In this document: positions 37,222 to 49,430 of the stretch, piece by piece
Layout: the number at the start of each line of letters is the position of its first letter
Numbering within the stretch: position 1 is the stretch's first letter
Assembly (NCBI GenBank): GCA_014871385.1
Contig: CM026431.1
Span: 6,231,065 to 6,295,064, forward strand
From: Ceratodon purpureus
Lineage: Eukaryota; Streptophyta; Bryopsida; Pseudoditrichales; Ditrichaceae
Length of the DNA stretch: 64,000 bases
Direction: 5' to 3'
Made by a program: the position numbers and the translations under genes
Notes under the pieces: model-generated
What the model was told of the DNA's origin: nothing
Database searches by the model: none
What the model saw: only the letters and a program-made list of their open reading frames with translations

Positions 37222-38703
37222 CTACAGTGCTCTCAAACTTGAGTTGCCCAAAGTAAGCTCCAGATAATCTGTCGTCACTTTCCTCTTACTCCCCACCACC
37301 TCAGGAGCTGAGTCCAACTCCCACAACGCACCAAGCCTCTGAACAGGACCCCTGTCCAAGTCCAGCTCAGGAGGACACCTAGCAAACCTATCCCCCATGA
37401 CACTCCTCATTCGGGACGAAACTGGGGATACAGGCACACTAATGGACTTCTGCATTGGATTTCGCCATTGATGGGAGAAAGTCTCATGATCGACACCATG
37501 ATCAGATTGTGGATTTCCGTAAGGACCGCCTCCCATGTCCCCAAACACCCGCCCAGTGATCCTTGAAGTGTTAGAGGCTGAGCCTCCAACTGGGCCACCC
37601 ATTCGCACCCTAACCCCATTAGTCCACTTTCCAGAGTTTGGACTACAAGCATTGGCAAACTCTAGAGCTGTAGTAGGAGGCACATGAGACTCAGAGTAAC
37701 CCTCAACAGGGGTGCGCGCTCCCTCAGGAGTATCACAATATCCTGACCAGAGATGGGTGTGGTTGGAGGCACCGGTAGCAGCCTGTGCAGCAACTGCTGC
37801 CGCAGCCAAGAACGAGTGCTGTGTCCATGCCAATGGATGGTTAGGATATTCAGGAAGACCATCTCTAACAACTGCATCCCAATCTGGCTTCACTGGATTA
37901 GAAGCTCGAGGAGAGCTGATGGGGGGCGTGACGGGAGCACTTGCAGAGCCAGGGCGTTTTACATGTAATGGTGGAAGACCAGAAGTAGCACTTGACATAT
38001 TCATTGTACCGTTTGAACCTGAGTGTTGATTGCCTGAAGAAAATGCTTTCAACCATGGGATGAGAGATTCGCCAGTTCCGGGGTAGGAGTTTGTGGGACT
38101 GGTATCTGAGGGTGGAGTGCTCACATCCATTTTCTCCCCAGGTGGCTTGCATCCCTGAATTTACAACTCTAATTAGTCATCCACATACGAGTACAGCATC
38201 CTGATAAGATGCGACAGGAGACGAAGGATGACCCACTTCTCTTGCAGGAAAAATCTGTAATAACATATGTTGAGTGCATTGACCTGCATTGCTCTCGAGA
38301 AAGTTATTTTCTCTGGTTTTAGCAATGTAGGAGCAGTGAGCTAAGAGGACAGATTTAAAAAGCAACATTCGGAATTGGTCACGATAGTAACAGTGACGAG
38401 AGTCCTGGAGAAGAGGCAATGCCCAGTTGAGATGGGTTTAGAGTGTAAGCTTGAAAGTGAGATCTGGAGGAGAAGAGTGGAGCATACCTTGCGATAAGTG
38501 GTGCCATCTTCCTCGACTGTCCACCCGGCTTCTGCACACAATGCTTTGAGAACCTCATTGTTGTCGCAGTGCTTGGGCAGTTCATAGTTACCATAGAGAC
38601 GAAGACCAGCGAATATTTTGGCAGCTATAGCTCTCCGGCGACGTTCTCTCCGCTTGTTGTTCTCCCTCTCTTTCCATGTGGGTAAGCGCGTCCCGTTCGT
38701 CAT
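37222..38703 (-). CDS. BES1/BZR1-family transcription factor
   Basis: Two exons on the minus strand, 38703-38488 and 38154-37222, join in phase 0 (ACT TAT CGC AAG|GTATGC ... TTCAG|GGA TGC AAG) to give 382 residues. The N-terminal BES1_N DNA-binding domain is well conserved: [40 protein letters not shown] and [21 protein letters not shown]. Behind it are Ser/Thr-Pro clusters suited to GSK3/BIN2-type phosphorylation, a [13 protein letters not shown] segment resembling the 14-3-3 site of angiosperm BZR1, and near the end an EAR-type repressor motif, LELTL (370-374). The family binds E-box and BRRE elements in the nucleus; in flowering plants it mediates brassinosteroid signalling. Whether hormone control applies here depends on the lineage. 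The one-intron structure after TTYRK is the usual family gene structure. Confidence 0.94.
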
Positions 38704-41700
38704 TTCCCTCTTCGATCACACAACCTGCTCCTCAACCGGAAAATAATAGTCCTAGATCGTTCACCTACCAAAGAAAAATTTGAGCAACGCTCAATGCAGG
38801 TTGCCCTCCTTCCTGTTCCTGCATCAGGGTCGCTCCTTTCGGACCAATGCTGGTCGGGTAGATACACCAGTCACCTCATAAGGCTCGACAGAGAGCAAGT
38901 TTGTAAATGCATTGCTTGACCTCTATGGCATTTGACATAGTTGCTCCAAATTGCTGTTACTCGCACTCCCGCTCAGAACTCGTAGAGGTTCAAGACCTGA
39001 TTAACCACTGCACAAAAGCATTGTGTCACAAAATGGAACGCATCATCCTCTGCCTAGAAACCTCACAGCGTAGAGGCAGTAAGGAAACTCATTAATGCGT
39101 ACGAATAAAGTCCTCAACTACGCAAGGACATCTTGCCCTAATTAAAGGAGCTTAACGGCCGTGGACCAAAACCACTCCAAAATAAAGTTTCATGTCTGGG
39201 AGACAAGGAAGCTTGGCTATGTGCCAGAGACGCTCAAAAAGCAGACGAAGTTGAAATGAGGGAACATTGACCGAGTTCAACACTAGCAATGAGTGGCCTG
39301 CAACAGATAAGAGGACAAATTTGACGAGAATGATGACACCAATGCGGGCAATGCCCAGTCAGATCATTGTGAGCAAAGACTTAGAAACTTGTCTGCACGC
39401 CACACAATCTAACGAACCTTCGAAGAACTGTGCTACCAGATCTTGGAAGAGAACACCAACTCACTTGAGCAGCCATGTTCTGGGCAAATGAAATAAACCA
39501 AACAGACCAATGCCAAAAGTATGACGAACAACATCAACGACCGCGGACGATGACGAACAAGCTCAAACCTGAACACATGAACGAGACGCAGAGATCAGGA
39601 GCGACGCAGCGCGAGACATACTTGCCATGAAAAGCTCCTGGAGGCAAAGTGATAGCGGAAAGAGGAATCACGGGGGAGGAGCAGAGTACTAACAAGATGG
39701 TGGAATTCCAGTCAACCTCGCTGACGGAGCAGACGCAGGAGGAAACAGAGACGCTACTCTGATCGCGTCGGCGGGCTCGCAGGACCATCCAAGGGCCACC
39801 TGACACGGAGAGTGGAGACGAACGCTCACCTTACAAATCGGCCAAAAACAGACCTACACTCACACTCAGGTTGAAAAGACACCGCCCCCACCTTATCACC
39901 CCACTTGCAAGTTGCAGACACAACGACCGCAACCCACGGTTTGATGTAGCTCCCCTACAGAGCCGCAGCAAACGTCGGAGCAGCTCTGACATGCAAGCCC
40001 AGTCGCACCCACCCCACAAATACCATCCGGGACATAACTCATCCCATCATCAACTCACCCAAATTCCACCTTCAACCTTGAGTGCAGCACCACACAGTTC
40101 ACCCCACCTTCACTCTCTCCCACACATCATCGATCACATGATCACATCCCTTGTCCCCATTCCAAAATGGCCCAGCTCACAACCCCCTTCACACCAAGGC
40201 TGATGCACTGAACATCATATGGTCCCTGACAATGCCCGAAACGATGAGCGTGGGAATAGGCGCTGGCAGAGACAAAGATACGGCGAAGATGCAAGTGGGA
40301 AGTGGAAGCAGTACACCACTTCCACTCAATGGAAACAGTAGTAATCCTGAATCCTTGCAGTAAAGTTATTGATGTTGGTGGCATGCACTCACCTGCTAGT
40401 GACAGTGTGGTAGAATGGTGGTCAATGGAGCTCTGGTTGACAGTGAATGTACAACCCAATGCTGTCTAGCCTGGAGGTGTGGAAGCGTTGCAAAGCAGTA
40501 CTAGTGAAGTTAACCAAGGTGGGCTTGGAGAGAGACACAGTGAGGAGATGGAGGAGATGGTGGAGAAGTTGTGGAGGAGGGATGGAGCGAGTGGGTGACT
40601 ACAACAGTGCTGTAGTAGGGGAGGAGCAGTACTACAATAGGAGGGCAGCCGCCACAGAGCCTGGAATACTTGCGCCTCGTATCTTCTTCTCACATTCCCC
40701 GCACACAAGGTCTCCCACTCCGCCTTGTTGTTATTATTATCCTGCTGCAGCGCCGCTCGCAGCTCCCTGGCTCCCTTGTCGCTACGTCATTCAGCCAGGT
40801 GCTACTGCCGCTCACTTAACTCCCCTGTCCACGTTCCCCATCTACAACCCAATTAAGTCCTTCCACGGTAAGTTACACCCACCGTGAGTGATGATCAGTT
40901 TCTCTCTCCCGTCTTTCATGAAAGGTCATTTTTTGGGGCCTACAGGAATACCGGAGTGTTCTATTCTGATTGTCCTCAACGTATCCGTGTGTGAAAAAAA
41001 GAAGAAAAAAGGAGGAAAAAGTTAAGTGATTATTAAAACTCCTGGGAGTCTCTCTGGGATGATTAATGGGTAAAAAGGTGATGGATTTCCGAAGTTGTGC
41101 CGGTGAGCTGAAAATGAGAAAAGGAGACATGAATTTAATTCATGTGCTGTAAGTGCAAGAAACAAGGAAGTGAAGTGTGCGACGGATCATGTCCCTCCTA
41201 GAATTGGGACGAGGGCTGACTTGCAAGCCAGCTTGGACTCCTCCGTTTTAGCATTTGAATCTCGCATCCATTTAAAGCTCCGCACATGAACATTCGAATT
41301 TGAACATCTTCCAGGCTGCACACACACCAAGATACTAAGTTAAATCAGATGCACAACTCACATCCGTGAGCTGGGAGCTTGCGACTGGTTCCTAGCGCCA
41401 CTAAAATATCGATACTCTCTCAGCTTCTCCGCACTGATTACCATAACTTTAACAGATGAAGGTTTCTCTCAACGAAAGTTGGAGCACAGTCTGGGTGACA
41501 TAATCACAGATGGTTAGGTTCACAATATCACATGAATTATTTTAATCGGATTTGATTGTGAAAAGGCTCCCAGGCTGTGTTGGTCCCCCATTGTATTCCT
41601 CCTGTATTGTAGAGACCAGCCTTGGTTTGGGGGCCGTATTTCCTGGGCCTGCACATGCAAGTTCCGGCTTCATCATTGTTTCATATGCCCCCCGAATAAA

Positions 41701-42196
41701 TTTAGCTGAATATTAGGTGCTGGTCAATGGTGGCCCACCCACCCCTTCTCCCTGTCACCCTGCGCATGTGTGAAAAGTGCACTCGTGGACTCTGTCATCG
41801 ACTCATGGCCTGTCTGAAGCATCCGCGCCCAGAATCCAGATCCTATCCCACTGCAAAACAGGACACCGCTACCACTGTAGCGCCGTATCATGTATTTTTC
41901 TCATGACACAAGAGTACAAGAGAGAGAGAGCTCTCTTCATCTTCTTTCGGTGGCCGGTTCAAACTTCACCGTAAAAGCAAGTTTCATTACAAAGGAGAAG
42001 TTAGAACCGACGCATATTGCAAAGCCTGAGCAAGGTCACAGTGCCTGGTGGCTTGTTTCTTCTCTTGGACGCTGGTTGTGCAGAGCTCTAGTGTGTAAGG
42101 TGGCAGAGGCTATATCTGTTTCGGAACTTCCTGTAAATATGCATTACAATACACTTCACCAATTATTCTCTGGAAGGCAAGGGGTCTGTCTAAATA
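38704..42196. promoter_or_regulatory. Upstream region of the BZR1-type gene (long leader/promoter), otherwise gene-free
   Basis: No convincing coding exon occurs on either strand. On the minus strand, 40466-40880 is strongly pyrimidine-rich (CTCC repeats), as in plant 5' UTRs, so the BZR1-type transcript may start near 40.9 kb and have one or more leader introns. This is inference. The plus-strand frame at 40447-40887 is the complement of that purine/pyrimidine tract and is unlikely to be a gene. Confidence 0.35.
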
Positions 42197-42479
42197 CCCC
42201 CTACGAGAGGTGCTGATGGGGTGGCTCGGAGGGCAGGCTCGGGGGGTTGGGAGGGGAGGGGGCAAATCTCTGCCCCTATTATTTGCCTTGAGTGGGGGTC
42301 CTAGTGATCTCAACAGGACCTCCTTAGGGTAAATTGAGGCCTACGGCCCCAAATTTGTAAAAAAAAAAACCAAAAAAAGACCCCAGGACCCCAAAACGGG
42401 GAAGGACAGAAAAATGGAACCCACCGAGCCTAGCAACCGAACCAACGGTTGTGGTTTGGTTGCACCTCTCGTAGGGGGG
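42197..42479. repeat. 283-bp MITE candidate with 17-bp perfect terminal inverted repeats
   Basis: CCCCCTACGAGAGGTGC at 42197-42213 is exactly inverted at 42462-42478, with one extra G at 42479. AAATA lies immediately outside both ends (42192-42196 and 42480-42484) and is a possible 5-bp target duplication. The interior has G-rich and A-rich tracts and no coding capacity. The superfamily is not determined. Confidence 0.6.
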
Positions 42480-42551
42480 AAATAAAGAGACCCGAAGGCA
42501 AGGGGTACTTGAAGGGAATTAGGTGAGGTGGTGATTTAAATAGGGAGTTTG

Positions 42552-42683
42552 TGTCAAGGTTTGGGACTAAGTTAGTCCAGATTTCGGCCAATGCAAGCCT
42601 GGAGCCCATTCCTTCCATGTCAAGGTTTGGGGCTAGTAGGTCGCATTTCAGCCAATGCATGCTGGAGCCCATACCTCTTGACC
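42552..42683. repeat. Two tandem 66-bp imperfect repeats
   Basis: Copies start at 42552 and 42618, each beginning TGTCAAGGTTTGGG and ending near CTGGAGCCCAT. The period is a multiple of three and the plus strand stays open through both, giving a repeated MSRFG...LEPIP peptide. I see no gene context, so the coding reading is doubtful. Confidence 0.6.
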
Positions 42684-42977
42684 TGCAGATAGCTTTGTTA
42701 CTCAAGCATCTCGGATACCCTAATGGTTTTATGCTGATTGTATGGAATTTTTTTTTATTTTTTTTTGAAAACAAATGAACCGGAAATTCATTGCAAAGAA
42801 GAGACCAAAGTACAGACCAAGTCAGCCACAAGTGGCCTGACCAGACGGACAGACACAGGGAACCCGACACAGGGAGGGGGAGGGAAAGGCACAAAGGCAA
42901 AGGAGCGCAGAGAGGGGGCGAAGCCCCTCCCGGCCTTGCCGGAGGGGCCTGGGCCTCCCAGCCTTGCCGGGGGGAGT

Positions 42978-45900
42978 TCATAGGGGTTGGAAAGCAAATC
43001 CCTCAGTGGGGCCCTTGGGAAGCCACTGGGGAGCTCCGTCAACCATCCTCGTAAAGAAGGAAAATCTACACCTACGCTCAACGAAACGCTCGATATTCTT
43101 ACTACGCTTAGCAACTACCTCAGGGGCCTTGCTGTGGATGCTGGCCCACTCAACACGTCCATAGTCAAGCATACCATCCCACACATGCTGCAGAAGTCTC
43201 GCCGGAGTCCAAGCTTGATTGTTAAAGACCATGTCGTTGCGCTCGATCCAGAGTCCCCATAGGACTACTGACCGAACTTCCATCCAGATTCGCTTAATAC
43301 AATCGAATTTCCGTGGGATACGGTTGGAGAAAATACCTTGCTTCCATGTCATGAGTCGCCAAGGGCCAGGGGCTTCTCTGCCGATCAGGAGGGTGTTCAT
43401 CAGGTGGATTGCCCACTGCCATGCTCTTTGGGCGGAGCTACATTCCCAAAATCGGTGAAGTACGGATTCATCCGACCGCCGGGGGCAAACGGGGCACCTA
43501 ATGTCCACGGTACCGTCAATTCTCCCTCTCCAGTGATTCACTGCGATAGCCCTATGCCAGATCAGCCAAAGAAGCCCTGCTTCCTTGCGGGTGCGTTCAC
43601 GAGTCCAGACGGTCTTCTACTCCAAGCGGAAACTGCCTGGCAAAACGCCGCCCCATTTCCTTGTGACCGGGTTTTGAACCTGATGCCGATCTTTGAGGAG
43701 CTTGCGACCAAGCTTAGCGGTATACCCCATCAGGTAGGTGGGTTCTGGGACTAAGTAATCATCCGGCCACTGAAACTTTTGAGGATCCCATACAAGCTCG
43801 TCAATGCGCCCATAGAAGTGGAAAACTCTGATCCGCTTGGGGCCACGTCGTACTTCCACGACTCTAACTCTATGGAATTCCCTTGGGGGATGGGGTTCGC
43901 CTTCGGGGGGAAGCTGATCACTGCAGTCCCTTAGAGTTCGGGACTGAAGGAGTACCTCATAGCAAGGGGCGTCTGAGGACGGTCTCCAGGGAAAGGCGGG
44001 TCGGCCAATTCGGGCCCGCTTTCTCTCGGGCACCTGTACCACCCAGCGAGGCACTGTGGCTGCAGCGATGGTAAACCACCCTACCCACTCTTCTTCCTGG
44101 GCATCCGGGGTGGCAGGGTGGAGCAGCCTTCCCCAGGTGTGCGACAGTGCTCTCGTGGCAGCCTCCATGGCTCCTGACTCCGAGGGGAGCAGTCCGAATC
44201 GTGTCTCTGCTTCGGCACTAGAGAGGAACTGATTCCCCACCCGAGCGTCCTTAATTTGCTTGAGCCCCCGCCGGTGTAGTTGGGCGGCTCGAGATTTAGA
44301 GAAGCCCGGCCCAATGAGGGGTTGAAAGGGTGACCACCAGAAAGACTCGATGGCCACCTCCTCCGGAAGGGTGGGTCGCACTGGGAGCAGATCTGATTGC
44401 AATTTCCTCCAGGAGGCCCCCGCCCTGTTCTAGGTTTTGGATCCTTGCTGCGCTTGGAATCGGTCCAGGGTGAAGTAGTCGAGACTTGGTGCCCATCTCC
44501 CTCCTGCGTAGGGCTGAAAGTGGCTAAGCCGAAACCGAAGGAACTCATGAAGATTCGAAGAGCCGGGTTCGCAGGCTTTGAGAACCCATTTAGCCATCAA
44601 AGCCACCAATGCATCATCGGGGTTAATCACATTGATGCCACCTTTGCTTCGAATTTGGCAACACTGAAGCCATGCAACCTTGGTGCGGGCTCTGTGTAGA
44701 GCCTGACCAAAGGTAGTTCTGAATGGCAGAGGTTACTTTTTTGACGCCTTTCTTAGAGCCCCCCCAGATGGAAGCGAAATACATAATTGAAGAGAGCAAG
44801 ACGCTGTTAACAATTACCCCACGGCCGGTGGAATTAATCTTCGCAACACACCAGTACTGAAGTTTTTTGGAGATCCTGGCTTCCAAGAAAGCGTCCACCG
44901 AAGCTGCCGACAGGTCCATGCCAAAAGGCGTGCCTAAAAGTTTACTGACACTTGCGTCGTCCACCCATGCGATGTTGAGATGGGCTGTCCATCGGGGTCG
45001 GGCTGGCTCCCTACTAGATTTCCAGAACCCGCTTGACTTGTTCCAGTTTAACACAAGGCCTGATGCCACACAAAAGCAATCAAGAATGTCGACCAAGGCT
45101 TTGACCGGGGCCTCTTCACCAATGAGCGTGAAGGAGGTATCATCTGCGAATTGCGCAAGTACTTGCTGCTTCGCACCGCCTGGCAGCCTGATCCCCTTCA
45201 CTATTCCATCGGAGACTCCTTGTTTCACCATCCCCTTCAAGGCCTCTGCGACAATCAAGAAGAGGTAGGGCGCCAATGGGCAGCCCTGCCTCACGCCTCT
45301 CTGGATGTCAAACTTGGGGGATTGTGCGCCATTAACTTTGACCGCAGCGGTTGCGTCCCGGAGCAGCATTTGAGTCATGATGATGAACTCCCCGGGGATG
45401 CCAAGGGCTGTCATGGCGCGAGCCAGGAACTCCCAATCAACCATGTCATAGGCTTTCAAAAAGTCTAATTTGAGGAAGATCAGGGGTTGATTGGTGTCAT
45501 CAGCCCAGGCCATAGTTTTGTGTGTGAGTAAGATGTTATCCAGGATGAGGCGCATCGGAAGGAAGGCGGATTGGTCAAAGTCGATGATCTCCATGAGTAC
45601 CGGCTGTAGCCTGAGTTGCAATGCCTTTGCAAAAATCTTGTATGCAACATTCAACAAAGTGATAGGCCGCTAGTTGGTGAGCCGAGTTCTGACGTCGCCT
45701 TTGTGAATCAGTGAGATCAATCCTCGGGTGACTTCGTCTGGCAATCTCTGCGCGGCCACTGCTTGTGAAATCATCAGGTGGTAATCCGTCTTGATGAGGT
45801 CTCAGAATTTCTTAAAAAATTCTGTGATGATCCCATCCGGCCCTGGTGCCTTGCCGGGGGCCATGCTTTGCGAGGCGATCCCCAGCTCGCTCTCGCTAAT

Positions 45901-47878
45901 TGGGCGGCTGAGGGAGAGTTTCATGGCTGCTGTTGATCCGATCACTGAGGCTCGCTATCGCCCTGTCCGAGGCCGCGGTCTGAGCAGGCGATGACCCTGG
46001 GGAAGTGTAGAGCTTCGAGTAGTATTTCGAGCAAATGGCTTCCAGCTCAGCCTGGGCCGAGTGGAGGACCCCATCCTCGTCCTCGAGCTCCGTGAGGTGA
46101 GAGGCGCCGGTGTGGGCCTTTGACGCTCTAAAGAATTCCTTGGTGCTGGAGTCTCCCACACTTTTCCATTTGACTCTGCTTCTAATCCGTTGACCCTCGA
46201 TGAGGTGAGTTTCAAACTCCCGCAGCTGGGTCCCGACGGTGTCAACCTGAGCCCGTGCCTGCTCATTCTGAGGGTCTCCATGCAGGACTGCATGCAAAGC
46301 TTCCAGTTCTTTGCGGAGTGTCACTTCCTTGAGCCTCCTCTCTATGGCTTTCTGCTTGTAGTAGCCCCTGTAAAATTTGACTGACTTGCGCAGCTTACCG
46401 GTGAATCCCGAACCCGGGCTTTGTCTCTAGATCTTCTCCATCTCTATTTTAACGGCCTCGTCTCCTAAGAAGAAGCTATTCATCTTGAATGAGGAGTTCC
46501 TTTGCCCCGCAGGGAGTAGCTGGAGGGTGTGTGAGACGGGGAGGTAATCTGAGTGATTGCAGTCCCCGTGGATCACATACTCCTTGACCGGAGAGGGACC
46601 CGCTCCGGCTTGAATAAAGGAATAGCATTGATCCGGTCGACCAAGGGACCGGATCCCTGTCAGTCGACGACTGTCCCATGAGAATTTGATACGTCCTCCC
46701 CCAGGGAACTGGTCAGTGACTTCCAACGCATCTTTTAGAAGGGAGAAGACTCGGTTCTCCCCAGTTGAAATGATTCGCCCGTTGAGGTTAGACTTGTCCT
46801 ATGAACGCTCCACAAAGTTCCAATCCCCAGTAAGCACCCACCGGCAGTCACAAGCTAGAATTACATAAAGCTCCTCCCAAAGTGCGCAGCGCTCCCTCGG
46901 CTCTGTGGATGCATACACATTAAGAATGGAGATGTCGCCCCCAGGCACTCCACTGAGTCTTATCCATTGGGCGCCACCACACTGCGTAGAACCAGAAGAC
47001 GTGATCAGGTGGGCTAAGTGGGGGGCAATCCACATGCATATTCCCCCAGTGCCCGCCCCTGGGTCACCTGCTGCATGGCCGAAGCCAACCGCTGCCTCAA
47101 CCCCGAGAAAAGTAGCTTGTGGCCAGATGCTTTGGCCAAGGGCTGGGAGTTTCTGGCCTCTTAATCGGTGTTCTTGGAAACAAAGAATTTTCACCCCTGT
47201 CAGGAGTGCTCGGTAGTAGTTTTTAACGATGGTTGTCTTCAGGGCGTCGTTAAGACCCTGAACATTTTGAGTGTAGGTCGTGATCTTCATAGCGGGGGTT
47301 GGGGGGGGGGGATCTGGGAACAACTCGCCGCTCCTGGCCTCAGGGTCTGAATTGTCTCTCCGGGGTGTCTCTCTACGTTGCGAAAGTAAGGCATTTTGTC
47401 GGCGTTGTGCCGAGTCTGAGATAGCTTGCCGCCTATCCAGAAAACTAGGCGTGTGGCTTCCCTTCCGGGACTGGGGTATGCGCTCAGGGCCTCCGCGGTG
47501 TTGCCGTAGCCAATCGAAAAATTCTGCTTGTAAATCATCGGGTATCCCTGGTTGAATTGGCGTATGTAGGGTGGTGGTACCAGAACCGGTCACCGTCAGG
47601 TGGGTTGAGGGCGCCGAGACGCGGAGCTGAGGGGGAAAGGCTTGTGAGGCCTCCGCTACGCTGGCCGACGCATGGGCGGATTCCGAGGCCACGGCCTCTG
47701 CATTGAGGTCAAGGACCCGTTCGCCTGAGGTACGGGGCTGCGAGCATAGGATACCATCAGCCCCTCCTGGAGGGGCCGGGGGGGGCATGAGCCTTGATGG
47801 GGAGTCTTGTCTCAGTTGACCAAGCGGGCCAAACAAACCGTTGGCTAGGGGCTGGGATTCCGGGTCGTCGACTTCCAT
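42978..47878 (-). pseudogene. LINE ORF2, endonuclease/reverse transcriptase polyprotein, multiple stops and frameshifts
   Basis: The start is at 47878 (MEVDDPESQPLANG). An APE-type endonuclease begins near 47270 (ITTYTQNVQGLND, FQEHRL, VLTGDWNF). In-frame stops occur at 46799 and 46427, then a frame change near 45.9 kb. The reverse transcriptase reads through APGPDGIITEFF, SLIHKGD, RPITLLNVAYKIFAK, VRQGCPLAPYLF and the catalytic FADDTSF at about 45140, and is interrupted by stops at 45802 and 45670. After a second frame change near 44.69 kb come GGINVINPDDALVALMAKW and the C-terminal region, ending in a zf-RVT-like zinc finger (CPVCPRRSDESVLHRFWEC). Non-functional as read; the family supplies nicking and target-primed reverse transcription. 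Confidence 0.88.
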
Positions 47879-47914
47879 TCCAGTGTCACTCTCTACATCG
47901 CCATCTGACTGCCG

Positions 47915-48395
47915 CTAAGGGCATGGTTGCTCAACCTCCCTTCGGGGGCTTGGACTGGCGGTGTCAGGAGCTGTCATTGCCGCTGGCATGCTTGCAGCAG
48001 GCCGATTAACTAAGGGTCCACTGGGCGGGAGTGTCATTGGTAGCTCGGAGATGCTCCTCCTCTCAATCATCCTTGGGGGCCGGCTAGGGGGGGTGCCTCG
48101 CACCTCGCTTGGTCGGCCACTGTCTGTAGACTGCGTTTGGATTTTCACCCGTGTGAGGCCTTGCGGGGTCCTGATTCTCGATTGCACAGCTGGGTTGCTT
48201 TTGCTCGCCGGGTGTTTGCGGCGGGAGACCTTCTCCCACCCATTCCACTCATACTCGGGGGTGTCCCGAGATGAGCCGTTTGAGTAATGATTCCCGGACT
48301 TGCTGGAAGTGTCTCCCCCTGCCTTATCCAAGTGGCCGGAAGATTCATCACTCTCAATGAGGATGGTAGGGTTCTCCCCATCTAGTGGAGGAGGG

Positions 48396-48427
<32 letters not shown>

Positions 48428-49430
48428 AATGTCTGGAGGGGCAGCGTTGGCTCCTTCAACCCTTGTCTCTCCAGCTCCTGTCTCTCCCACCCCTGTCTCA
48501 CCCACTGAGTCGGTGCGCATTGCACTGTCCCCGTCCCCAATCGCTCCCGAGGCTGAGGGGCGTTTGAAGCCCGGACAGTCCTTTATCAGGTGCTCGGTGG
48601 AGTGACACATCCGGCACCTTATGGGATGATTGCAGTAGTCGACTGAAATAATGATGTTCTCCTTCGTGCTCTCATTTGTGACGGATAGCTGGGTCGTCCA
48701 ACCGACTCCCGACTGAAGCGCCATGCAGAACCTCTGATCCGCCACGAACGCATTGCGTTTGTCACTGCCAAGTAACTCTCCTAATCCTCCTGCAATATCT
48801 TTCGCAACCCCCAAGAACTCCCCTGGAATCCCTCGAAGAGTGACCCAAGTGGGGACTTTGAGTCGCGTGGGGTGGCTGGCATTGAATCCAGTGGCCCAAG
48901 TCTGGAAAATGCAGGTTCCCCATCTCGATCTATGGGGTGTGCGCATCAGAAGCTTCTGAGTCGCCACGAATTGACGGGTGAGCACCTGGAAGAAGCCCCG
49001 GCCTAAGTCTCGGCCGAGTCCCACCCATTCTCCAATCTCTGCTGAGATAGCAGAAATCCACTGGTTGAGGATCGCCTGTTGTTGCCGACCCTCAACAAAA
49101 TACGCTACAACCGCATGTCGTTGTAGCCGGATTGTTTCCTTCGCAACGATCTCCTGGTCGACCTTAACCTCGAGGATCTTGTTGCAGATGAGAAAGCCAG
49201 TCGAACTGCGAGCAATGAGCATACCCCTCCGGAAGAACCTCTCCAAGCGTGGCGACGGTGGGGTGGATCTTGGCGTGCTTCCCTAGGTTGGTCACCACTG
49301 CGACAAATTCGGGCTCTACCACGTCTTTCTGATCCAGTCCATAGCCCTCATTTGATTGAGCCAGCACGGGCGCCAGCGGCGCATGTTCCATCTTCGCTCG
49401 GAGAGACTCAGCGTAAGAGAGTTTCGCCAT
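47915..49430 (-). pseudogene. LINE ORF1, CCHC zinc-knuckle RNA-binding protein, one frameshift
   Basis: The likely start is ATG at 49430 (MAKLSYAESLRAKMEH). The frame is lost around 49248 by what looks like a single-base insertion and continues in another frame (LERFFRRGMLIARS...) for about 440 codons to the stop at 47915. The N-terminal half resembles the DUF4283-like RNA-binding region of plant LINE ORF1 proteins. A zinc knuckle, CRMCHSTEHLIKDC, follows, then an acidic/Gly-Thr region (VGETGVGETGAGETR), an uninterrupted proline run encoded by the G-tract at 48399-48427, and a basic Ser/Pro-rich tail. Known role: nucleic-acid binding and chaperone activity in the retrotransposition particle. 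ORF2 begins 37 bases further on. Confidence 0.85.
48399..48427 (+). repeat. 29-base uninterrupted G homopolymer
   Basis: This is a run of 29 guanines, preceded by further G-rich sequence from 48380. On the minus strand it is a C-run coding for consecutive prolines in LINE ORF1. Exact length should be treated with caution because homopolymers are prone to sequencing and assembly error. Confidence 0.85.

Noticed and set aside
40447-40887. 147-codon plus-strand open frame
   Set aside because: It is the complement of a CT-rich tract that fits a 5' UTR of the minus-strand BZR1-type gene; the peptide is low-complexity and resembles no family.
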